From Heloderma charlesbogerti (lineage: Eukaryota > Chordata > Lepidosauria > Squamata > Helodermatidae): a stretch of DNA of 64,000 bases. The translations under genes were made by a program, and so were the position numbers. Position 1 is the first letter of the stretch. Each line of letters begins with the position of its first letter. The notes under the pieces were generated by a model. The model had not been told where the DNA came from, did not search any database, and saw only the letters and a list, made by a program, of their open reading frames with translations. The stretch spans positions 124,001 to 188,000 of the forward strand of contig JANEZZ010000477.1 in NCBI GenBank assembly GCA_026122225.1, given 5' to 3'. Below, one piece after another: positions 56,549-64,000 of the stretch.

Positions 56549-57337
56549 TCACCACAAATACACATTTTGTTGTCAGAACCACTTTGGCTTATGTGTCTGT
56601 TAAAACCATTGTTTGTCTACACTGAAATTATGGGGCAAACGACTGTTGCTTGAAGAAGGCCTTCCTTTAGTATTTTGGGATGCAAATAATTCTGTTGTAT
56701 AAAATGTTCTGTCATCAGGCTAAGTTGTCATTGCTTTGGAGACCACAGACTTTAATCCTGTTTTTTTATGGCCATATACTTAGGAGGCCATATTATTTTA
56801 GATTTCCACACTAACACTAGAATATCAGAGTTGCTAATTTCATCTTTAACCACATCAGTATTTTCAGTTAGAGGACTTTAGAGCAAAAATATCCTTATCT
56901 TTAACTCCTATCCTTAACTAGAAAGCATTTGCTACTCTGTCTTGCTGTTTTCATTGTGTGTGAGGGTTTTTGTATGTGGTTTCTTTTCCTCTTCCTTTCT
57001 TGGAGACTTTTAGTAAAACTGGCCAGCTCTCGAAAGTGCATAGTTTTGTTCCCCAGGGACAAAATTGGCTGTTGCCAAGGGCAGCAAGATATCCTTGGTG
57101 GTTCACTGCCTCTGAGACGTGGCCCGTCTAAGTTTGCCAAGTGCCAGGCAACTTGCTTGCTGCTCATTTTACAAACTAACTTCAACAGGCCATTTCCCAG
57201 CACTTAATTTATATGACAACTTAAAAGTGCAACAGCTCATCTGCTGACAATTGCTTAATAGCAGCTGGTGAACTCCCTTGAGTTTCAGCAGGCGATCACA
57301 TCCCTAGCCTAGCTGTCTGTAGGTTTATCCCAGCCTT
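56549..57337. other. No recognised gene in unique region
   Basis: Reading frames of about 90-100 codons at 56901-57207 on both strands show no known domain. Confidence 0.45.
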
Positions 57338-57475
57338 CACCAAGCTGGTGCCTTCCACATGTTGTGGACTTCAGCTCCCAGAAGCCGCAGCCAGCATTGT
57401 TAATGCCCAGGAATGCTGGGAGGTATAGTCCAAAAATTCTGGAGGGTGAGGACCTGGTTGGGGAAGGCTGGCTTA
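57338..57475. mobile_element. Short palindromic element, CATCTGGAGG family
   Basis: CCAAGCTGGTGCCTTCCAC, GGACTTCAGCTCCCAGAAG, TGCTGGGAGGTATAGTCC. Confidence 0.65.
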
Positions 57476-58149
57476 TTCTCTAGTGCATGCTTGTGAAATG
57501 AAAAAGGACCAAGATGGCCTGCTGTGTTCTCTCTCTTTCTGCAATGCTGTTTAGTGTGCTTGTATGCTCTCGAACCCAAGACTCTACTCAAGTAGGCAAC
57601 CTGTAACTAGATAAATTACATCTATCTTAGACTTATTAGATTGACTTTATTGATTTTATTTGGAATTCTCTGTGTGATTGTCGCCGTCTCTTGTTTATTC
57701 TTTTTTCCCCTCCCTGTACCCCCAAGTAAACTTTTTATATTTGGACATATGGCTGTGTTTTAAAAAGGAATTTCTCCTGAAAAAAACTCTTCTCCAGGTG
57801 AAGGACTGCATGGCTACAAAACTGCCGCGTGTGTTATTAGGATTTTCACAAGGTTTCTATTGAGTTCTGTGTTTCTGGGTTTGGGACAGGAAAATCCAAA
57901 GCACCTTCCTTTTTCTTTGTTCCTAGGGCAGGCTGAAGCATTGGCAATAGGGCTCAGAAACTCCCCAAGCAGCTGGATAGAGGAGGTCTATCCTAACTGG
58001 TGGCAGCTTATCAGTAACTATTTTGGGGGGAACTTTTGTAAAGAAGGGGTCCACCAGTAGGGAAAGTCACTCCTTCTCCCATTCTGTAGTAGTCAGTCAA
58101 CCTGTTTAGTAAGTGGTGTTTACTAAGACACCACTCTAAGTGGTGTCTC
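57476..58149. other. No recognised gene in unique region
   Basis: No domain or known repeat seen. Confidence 0.4.
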
Positions 58150-58285
58150 TAATGCAGCCTTCTGCAACCTGGGTCCCTCTAGATGTTTTGGCCTACAACT
58201 CTAATCATTCCTATCTGTTGACCATGGGGGCTGGAGCTCATGGGAGTCCAGCAACATTTGGAGGGACCAAGATTGGGAAAAACTG
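58150..58285. mobile_element. Short palindromic element, CATCTGGAGG family
   Basis: CCTCTAGATGTTTTGGCC, ACAACTCTAATCATTCC, then CAACATTTGGAGGGACC. Confidence 0.65.
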
Positions 58286-58440
58286 CTTTATTTATTTATT
58301 ACATTTATATCCCACCTTTCTTCCGTCATGGAACTCAAGCTGGCTACATGTGGTTCCCAGGTGGTCTCCCCTCCGAGCACTGACCAGACCCAGACCTGCT
58401 TAGCTTCAGCAAGGTGGCTGCCTCATGTTCCTTCAGACCC
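58286..58440 (-). mobile_element. SINE-like fragment with AT-rich tail
   Basis: The plus strand starts TTTATTTATTACATTTATA, TCCCACCTTTCTTCC, the complement of the tail common to the tRNA-derived SINEs here. It continues GGTTCCCAGGTGGTCTCCC, GACCTGCTTAGCTTCAG, a different head region. Confidence 0.6.
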
Positions 58441-59246
58441 TGCCCTGGGAGCAGGGCATTGTCTCTAGTGTGATGCCTTTACTGTTCCCCCTAGGAATGA
58501 CGGGTAGGAGAACGTCTAGGAGAAAGTAAAGTAATGCCATCTCCACAACACTGGTTTGTGGTTAAATACCTGGGGAATGCAACATTGATAGGGACCTGCT
58601 CATGAAAGTCTGAAGTGCCATGTACGTGAAAATGCCCTTGTCTAAATAAGAGTAATAAAGACAACAGTGTTTCATAGATCAGAGGAGTCAGGAAGTATCA
58701 TGCATTTCCCCCTAGCAACTGCCCAGGCTTCACCTCTTTTGAGATATTTGGTTCTCCTGGGTGTGTCTTCACCAGTCCTTTTCTCTCTTATCTGTCTACC
58801 CCAGCTATTTTCCAGCAGAACTCGCTCTGTTGGTTCTCTTCATTTTACAGTTTCCTTTAAATAGGGATGGAAAGTTCATTTCCATCTTACGTATGCTAGG
58901 CTTTAATGCAGAAATCAAATCTGTCACCAAAATAGCAGTGACTTTTTTCCCCTTGAAAGACAATTTAGTTTGGAGCCAGCTTTCTCCTTCATCCTTACCA
59001 TTTCATTTACTAGAGTTTCATTGCTTAGAAACATGAAGACCAAGGGGGTTCCCAAAGTGAAGGTAACACTTCTATTTATATTTAAGAATAACATTTCATT
59101 AGTACCAGTTTTAATCGAACACCAAATGTTTGTGAAGAGTTGCTCTGGAAACCTGATGCTTGCACACTACAAAATAATAATAAAAAATTAGTGTAATTAA
59201 GTCTGACCCTCATTCCATCATTCCAAGACTCCCTTTAAATACAGTG
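58441..59246. other. No recognised gene in unique region
   Basis: Frames of up to 91 codons, none with a recognised domain. Confidence 0.4.
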
Positions 59247-59623
59247 GCCCGGTTCACATGTAATGACAACCCACAACTTCTTAAAACTGCATTACCATGA
59301 ATGAGGCAGTGTTCCTGCTGTAAGTGGGAATGGTTAAACAATTAATGGACCTTCAGTCTAGCATTATGTTTGAACCAGGAACTCTGGGTTGTCTCTTCCC
59401 CTAAAGCCAGAGAAATAACCCAAGAACAAACCATGGATTATTTCTCTGGTTTGTCAGGGGAGAAACAAACCAGAGTTCCGGGTTTGCACATAATGCTAAA
59501 CAAACCACAGACAGAAGTTCTGTGGGTTATTTGCGATTGGGCTGCATGCACAAGCATGCTGCCTCATTCATGATAAATCACAGTTTTTAAAAATGGTGGG
59601 TAGTTGTGACATGTGAACCAGGC
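59247..59623. mobile_element. Pair of MITEs forming a nested palindrome
   Basis: The terminal motif GGTTCACATGTAATGACAA occurs in four places with alternating orientation: about 59250, 59379 (as GCATTATGTTTGAACCAGG), 59480 (as CCGGGTTTGCACATAATGC) and 59623 (as GACATGTGAACCAGGC). This is explained by two elements (59249-59379 and 59479-59623) as mirror images around a middle stem, GGAACTCTGGG with CCAGAGTTCC. Confidence 0.7.
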
Positions 59624-59718
59624 ACCAGTGCCTGTATGGAAGGGCTGATAGTGTCAGTAATTTTGCTAAAACCAGTTTTAGCACAGGCTCTTCTATATAT
59701 CCTGACCTTGCTCTTGAT

Positions 59719-59763
59719 CAGCCTTCCCCATACATCTGGAGGGCACCAGTTTGGGGGAGGCTG
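59719..59763. mobile_element. Deleted remnant of CATCTGGAGG-family element
   Basis: CAGCCTTCCCCATACATCTG joined to GAGGGCACCAGTTTGGGGGA, with the interior lost. Confidence 0.5.
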
Positions 59764-59804
59764 ATCTAGAGATCTTTGTGTGGCAACAGGCTGTGTAGCT
59801 TTGT

Positions 59805-60165
59805 GCAGACATAGCACTTAACTATGTTTAGCACTAACTGTAGCTTCTTGCCTTAACCCTGGTTAAGATCCGAAATATAAAAAAAGCATGGTTTAGTTTC
59901 CCGAGTTTCCTGAGTTTAGTTTCCTGCCCCGAGAAAAGTGTGCTTAGACTAATACTGACAAGACTTGGTTGTCATATTGCCAATAAAGACTGGAGAAGCA
60001 GGGAAACTGCCTTAATCATGGTTTTGTTTGTTGTAGAAGTAATTATGAGTTTATATCCTCATTTGGGGATAAGCCGTTAGCCATGGTTAGGTATTCAGAT
60101 ATTATACTTAACCATGGTTAAGAAAAGCAAACCATAGTTAAATTTTCATAAGGCCAATGTGTGGA
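59805..60165. mobile_element. Inverted-repeat element rich in AACCATGGTTA
   Basis: The left end TGTGCAGACATAGCACTTAA is roughly inverted at the right (complement of TGTCCACACATTG), with TTAACTATG/CATAGTTAA just inside. The interior has TTAACCATGGTTAAG. Distantly like the element at 50725-51140. Confidence 0.5.
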
Positions 60166-60604
60166 CATATCTTTGTACTGAACACATGATTGGTATTGCG
60201 AGAATAAACCACACCAATCACTTCTTAGAGGTGTGTGTATCTGGATCCAGTTCCCCATTCTTAAACAGGTGGTGACCTTACAAATTTGGAATATAAGCCT
60301 TGGAAACAAATTCACCTTAGCATTTCCGTGGGTTCTCCCCCAGCTCAAATTTGCTTAAGCTCTAGTCAGATCTATCCAGTCATATTGCCTGTAACATGCA
60401 CCGTTTTAGGCACAGGGGAATGGATTGTCGTAGCTGGTTCTCCTATGGCTATATTCTTTCAGGATGCGGTGTTAGAATCCTAAATGTTTATTTGCCAGTA
60501 CAGTGTCTCACAAGGGTCGGACAGACCATAAGCATAGGGGCTAATTTCTTGAGACCCAACTTCCTCTTTCAGTGAATGTATCAACAAATTCTAATCCCCT
60601 GCTC

Positions 60605-60810
60605 TAACTCTTAGTGTGTCAAACTATGACTGGGGAGAGACCTGGGTTCAAATCCCAGTTCAGCCATGAAGCTCACTGGGTAACTATGGGCCTATTGCTG
60701 TCTCTTAGCCTATCTTTAACTGACAGGTTTGTTGTGAAGATAAAACAGGAGGGGAGGGGAGGGGGGGAGAGGGTTCTACCCTTAAAGGTGGCCTATACAT
60801 AATTTCAGAT
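60605..60810 (+). mobile_element. tRNA-derived SINE, decayed
   Basis: B-box GGGTTCAAATCCC, then GAAGCTCACTGGGTAAC, TTTGTTGTGAAGATAAAAC and a purine-rich GGAGGGGAGGGG stretch. Family of 5801-6027. Confidence 0.75.
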
Positions 60811-60917
60811 AGATCATAGAATAGTAGGGTTGGAAGGGGCCTATAAAGCTACTGAGTCCAACCCCCTGCTCAATGCAGGAATCCATGTCAGAGCATCCCT
60901 GACAGATGGCTGTCCAG
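60811..60917 (-). mobile_element. CR1 LINE 3' terminal fragment
   Basis: The plus strand reads ATCATAGAATAGTAGGGTTG, GAAGGGGCCTATAAAG, TCCAACCCCCTGCTCAATG, CAGATGGCTGTCCAGG, the complement of the CR1 3' end as at 14249-14542. Confidence 0.85.
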
Positions 60918-60946
60918 GATAGATAGATAGATAGATAGATAGATAG
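60918..60946. repeat. (GATA)n microsatellite
   Basis: About seven GATA units directly after the CR1 fragment. A SINE-type tail (GGATATAAATGTAATAAAG) follows at about 60983-61002. Confidence 0.9.
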
Positions 60947-61429
60947 CATATATGCTGCCTTGAGCCCCTGTCAGGAAAGGTAGGATATAAATGTAATAAA
61001 GAAACCATTTTGCCACAAATATCACATCATAGTTGATGGAATGGCAGAAACCAGATCTGCCCTGGGGACAGAGTTGAAAAGCGGTATAAAAATGCTTACA
61101 AAAAACAAGTATATTATCAATCAAAACCTCATCTAAATTAAATGCCAGCTGAAGTGAACAATGGTTTTCAGCTAGCATCTAAATGGGAGTAAAGTCAATA
61201 CCTGATTAATGTGCATGGCCCACAAAGAAGGCCCTGACATTGGTAGTTACCTGTTTCACATCGGCAGGTGAAGGCGCATGGAGCAAGGCCTCAGCAGGTC
61301 TTCGTATCAGTGGTGTTCAAACTTTATAGCTTCAGCGAATCCTTTCCACATCAACTTCCTGCCATGGAACTCCTGTGTATTTCAGGGGGCTCTGGGACAT
61401 ATTCTACAGTAGAGGTGCAGAGCTTCATT

Positions 61430-61720
61430 GGCCGGGGGCCAAATCTCCTATTGTAACTCCCAATGTGGAGAAATTCCTGACAATAATTGGAAACCATGAC
61501 CCAAAACTCCTGCACTGTTGGACATTCCCATTACCAAAAGGAAACCAATCTGTCCACACCCCTTCCAATGGTACTTCCTATAGTTTGGATATATTGGGTG
61601 GAGCCTTCTGGAAGTATTGTAACATTGACCAAGAACTTTGTATTGTACTTCCTTAATATTTGTGTTGATCAGTAAAGTTGCAAAGGACGTACAGATGCGA
61701 CACCAATCCTCTTCTTCCAA
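61430..61720 (-). pseudogene. L1-clade LINE ORF2 fragment
   Basis: On the minus strand, EEDWCRICTSFATLL is followed by a run with KVLGQCYNTSRRLHPIYPNY and HWKGCG. This matches the L1 ORF2 region K-x-L-x-RWY-x-TP-x-RL-x-x-IYP followed by CWKGCG before the C-terminal knuckle. The first knuckle cysteine is His here and the frame closes soon after. It is a dead fragment. Confidence 0.7.
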
Positions 61721-61930
61721 AGACTCGCCTAAGTTGTTCTCTCATGCCCACACATAGGATCGTTTGTCCTCCAAAAATGGCATTTGGAGGGTATTATAGA
61801 TGGATGCTATCAAACTTTTAGGGGACGAATAAACAGCTATGAAGAATTCCAAAGAAGTGAGTGGGTGTTTGACTGCCTGCTTGATGTGAGTCTGGCTAAG
61901 ACAGTGATGTAGCTGCAGGTTTTTAATTTT
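61721..61930. other. Probable further L1 remnant and flank
   Basis: May extend the L1 fragment upstream in the minus direction, but the match is too weak to call. Confidence 0.3.
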
Positions 61931-61934
61931 TGCT

Positions 61935-62561
61935 GTTTTTAAAAAAGAAAATTCTCAAGGCACAATTGCAAACAATTCCAACAAGAAAAAAGGGTGGAAG
62001 ACAACAGAAAAAGCCAGTGTGGCTTCACAAAAAGCTTAGAGATGACCTGAACACAAAAAAGTACAGATATTGGAAGTGGAAGGAAGGCCAAGCAACAAAG
62101 GAAGAGTACAGGCAGGTAGCACAGAATTGCAGGGATGGCATCAGGAAGACTAAAGCTGAGAACGAGCTGAGGTTAGCACAGGATGCTAAAAGCAACAAAA
62201 AGGCTTTCTTCAGCTACGTGCATAGTAAAAGGCAGAGGAAAGAAATGGTGGTTCAGCTATTAAATAAGGATGGCAAAACGATAACAGATGACAAAGAAAA
62301 GGCAGAGGTGCTCAATTCCTACTTTGGCTCAGTCTTCTCCCAAAAGAGGGTCTATGACCCCCCTGGCAAAGGCGAAGTACAGGATGAAGGGGCAGGATTG
62401 CAGCTTGAGATCGATAGGTATATGGTCAAGGAACACCTAATTACTTTGAATGAGTTCGTATCTCCAGGGCCAGATGAACTGCACCCTAGAGTAATAAAAG
62501 AACTGGCAGAAGAACTCTCAGAACCACTGTCTATTCTTTTTGAGAAATCATGGAAGACGGG
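61935..62561 (+). mobile_element. CR1 LINE ORF2, 5' piece (interrupted)
   Basis: This is an open frame through the region between endonuclease and reverse transcriptase of a CR1 element: KKPVWLHKKLRDDLNTKK, YRYWKWKEGQATKEEYR, KAFFSYVHSKRQRKEM, EKAEVLNSYFGSVFS, then SPGPDELHPRVIKELAEEL and SILFEKSWKTGEV, the start of the reverse transcriptase. The element is 5' truncated near 61935 and has no endonuclease. It is cut right after TGEV by the SINEs at 62562-63113 and resumes at 63114. Confidence 0.92.
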
Positions 62562-62866
62562 GGAAGTGGTTAAGACGCTGAACTGCAGACTGGAAGGTTG
62601 GCAGGTCGGCAGTTCGAGACCCGAGTGCTGCGTGACGGAGTGAGCTCCCGTCTTCAGTCCCAGCTTCTGCCAACCTAGCAGTTCGAAAGCAAGAAATTGC
62701 AAGTAGATAAATAGGTACCGCCTCGGTGGGAAAGGTAGCAGCGTTCCATGCCGGCCACATGACCACGGAAGTGTCTTCTGACAGCGCTGGCTCTTCAGCT
62801 TAGAAACGGGGATGAGCACGGCACCCTAGAGTCGGACACGACTGGTTGGGGACACTTCTACCTCTA
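62562..62866 (+). mobile_element. SINE of Sauria-SINE type inserted in CR1
   Basis: A tRNA-like head (GTGGTTAAGACGCTGAAC, B box GCAGTTCGAGACCC) is followed by a body with GCAAGTAGATAAATAGGTAC, GGCCACATGACCACGGAAG, GCGCTGGCTCTTCAGC, and a BovB-like end AGAGTCGGACACGACTGG. It is probably mobilised by BovB enzymes through that shared tail (established for Sauria SINEs; inferred for this copy). Confidence 0.75.
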
Positions 62867-63113
62867 ATGTGGTGTAGTGGCTAGAGTGTTGAACTGGGAG
62901 CCGGGAGATCCGGGTTCTAGTCCCCACTTGGCCATGGAAGCTCACTGGGTGACTTTGGGCCAGTCACAGACTCTCAGCCCAACCCACCTCACAGGGTTGT
63001 TGTTGTGAGGATAAAATAGATGAGGAGGATGAGGAGGATTATGTATGCCGCCAGAGTTCCTTGGAGGAAAAAAGGCAGGATATAAATGTAATAAATAAAA
63101 TAAATGAATAAAT
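62867..63113 (+). mobile_element. tRNA-derived SINE inserted in CR1
   Basis: Head TGTGGTGTAGTGGCTAGAG, B box GGGTTCTAGTCCCC, then GGAAGCTCACTGGGTGAC, CCCACCTCACAGGGTTG, GGCAGGATATAAATGTAA and an (AATA) tail. Family of 5801-6027, and the best preserved copy. It abuts the preceding SINE without a gap. Confidence 0.88.
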
Positions 63114-64000
63114 AATGTTGTCCCTATCTTCAAAAAAGGTAAAAAGGAGGAACCTGGGAACTATAGACCACTCAGTCTGACATCAGTCCCTGGGAAAATT
63201 CTGGAGCAGATGATAAAGCAATCCATCTGGAAGCACCTTGAAAACAATGCAGTAATCACTCAAAGCCAACATGGATTTGTCAAAAACAAATCCTGCCATA
63301 TGAATCTGATCTCATTTTTGGATCAGGTAACCTCCCTTGTGGACAGTGGGAATGCTGTGGACATCATATACCTCGACTTCAGCAAAACTTTCGACAAAGT
63401 GCCCCATGATCTCCTGATGAGCAAACTAGCTCAAAGTGGGCTAGATGAAACAACGATCCGGTGGATCCACAGTTGGCTACAGAATCGGACTCAAAGAGTG
63501 CTTATCAATGGGACCTTCTCAAACTGGGGAGAGGTAACGAGTGGGGTACCGCAGGGCTCAGTCCTGGGCCCAGTGCTCTTCAACATTTTTATTATTGACT
63601 TGGAGGAGGAGGTGAAGGGAGTGCTGATCACATTTGCAGATGACACAAAATTGGGTGGGATAGCGAATACCTTGGAAGACAGAAACAAAATTCAAAGTGA
63701 TCATGATAGACTGGAGCGCTGGGCAGAAAACAACAGAATGACATAGGGATAAATGCCAAGTTCTGCACCTAGGAAAAAGAAACCAAATGCACAGTGACAA
63801 GATGGGGGATACCTGGCTCAACAACACTACAAGCGAGAAGGATCTTGGAATGGTTGTCGATCACAAGCTGAATATGAGCCAACAATGTGATGTGGCTGCA
63901 AAAAAGGCAAATGTTATTTTGGGCTGCATTAATAGAAGCATAGCTTCCAAATCCTGGGAAGTACTAGTCCCCCTCCACTCAGCACTGGTTAGGCCCCATC
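63114..64000 (+). mobile_element. CR1 LINE ORF2, 3' piece (runs off window)
   Basis: Resumes the reverse transcriptase: VPIFKKGKKEEPGNYRPL, then SQHGFVKNKSCHMNLISF, IYLDFSKTFDKVPHDLL (usual FSKAFD), SGVPQGSVLGPVLFNIFI (near 63541-63590), and catalytic FADD at 63633-63644. The frame stops at 63744-63746 through a small deletion, after which CR1-like sequence continues in another frame (KKANVILGCINRSIASKS) to the window edge. It is non-functional because of the SINE insertions and this break, but the sequence is otherwise well preserved. Confidence 0.92.

Larger units (their letters stand above)
33602..64000 (+). other. NEDD4L: Presumed NEDD4L intron 1 (start; no acceptor seen)
   Basis: Everything after the donor at 33596 is read as first intron, because no further NEDD4L coding sequence (for example the C2-domain exon) is recognised in any frame up to 64000. 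A first intron of more than 30 kb fits the very long first intron of vertebrate NEDD4L. The content is interspersed repeats, listed separately, and unrecognised unique DNA. The part 33602-51122 is duplicated in the left arm; 51123-64000 is not. Confidence 0.6.

Noticed and set aside
61935..64000. Host gene encoding a reverse transcriptase
   Set aside because: Motif order and wording are those of a CR1 LINE, it is 5' truncated and SINE-interrupted, and no host domain is fused.
1..64000. CRISPR arrays, operons, phage or plasmid modules
   Set aside because: None seen. The tandem repeats are microsatellites, and splice-site and retroelement content show vertebrate nuclear DNA.

Overview
The window looks like nuclear DNA of a squamate reptile, most likely a lizard. 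The evidence is its interspersed repeats: a full-length RTE/BovB LINE, a SINE resembling Sauria SINE with a BovB-like tail, CR1 and L1-clade LINE pieces, several tRNA-derived SINEs and many short inverted-repeat elements. No bacterial, organellar or complete viral gene is seen. Only one host coding exon is recognised. Family names come from recognition, not from a database search.

Layout. Positions 1-51122 form one giant palindrome. The left arm (1-25521) and right arm (25601-51122) are reverse complements around a 79-bp spacer (25522-25600). Position p pairs with 51123-p at the outer end, and with 51122-p inside a poly-A tract that has 17 bases on the left and 18 on the right. That tract is the only difference I found; microsatellites, homopolymers and decayed transposons otherwise match. 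The window starts inside the left arm, so the outer end of the palindrome is unknown. Positions 51123-64000 have no partner here.

Each arm carries the CpG-island promoter and first coding exon of a gene that I read as NEDD4L (NEDD4-2, a HECT E3 ubiquitin ligase). The exon encodes 16 residues (MATGVVEPVYGLSEEE) and ends at a GTAAGT donor. It lies at 33548-33595 (+) and 17527-17574 (-), so the two copies are head to head. Sequence from 33596 rightward would be intron 1; no second exon is seen up to 64000. The 8 kb upstream of each exon holds a decayed but full-length BovB flanked by a 9-bp target-site duplication.

The intronic and intergenic DNA is dense in repeats: tRNA-derived SINEs, 3' ends of CR1-type LINEs, two L1 ORF2 fragments, a CR1 ORF2 running off the right edge and broken by two tandem SINEs, and two abundant families of short palindromic elements.

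The main open question is whether the palindrome is real (a very young or gene-converted inverted duplication) or a fold-back or assembly artefact. Near-perfect identity, including hypermutable tracts, together with a short and poorly matched centre, makes an artefact at least as likely as real biology.
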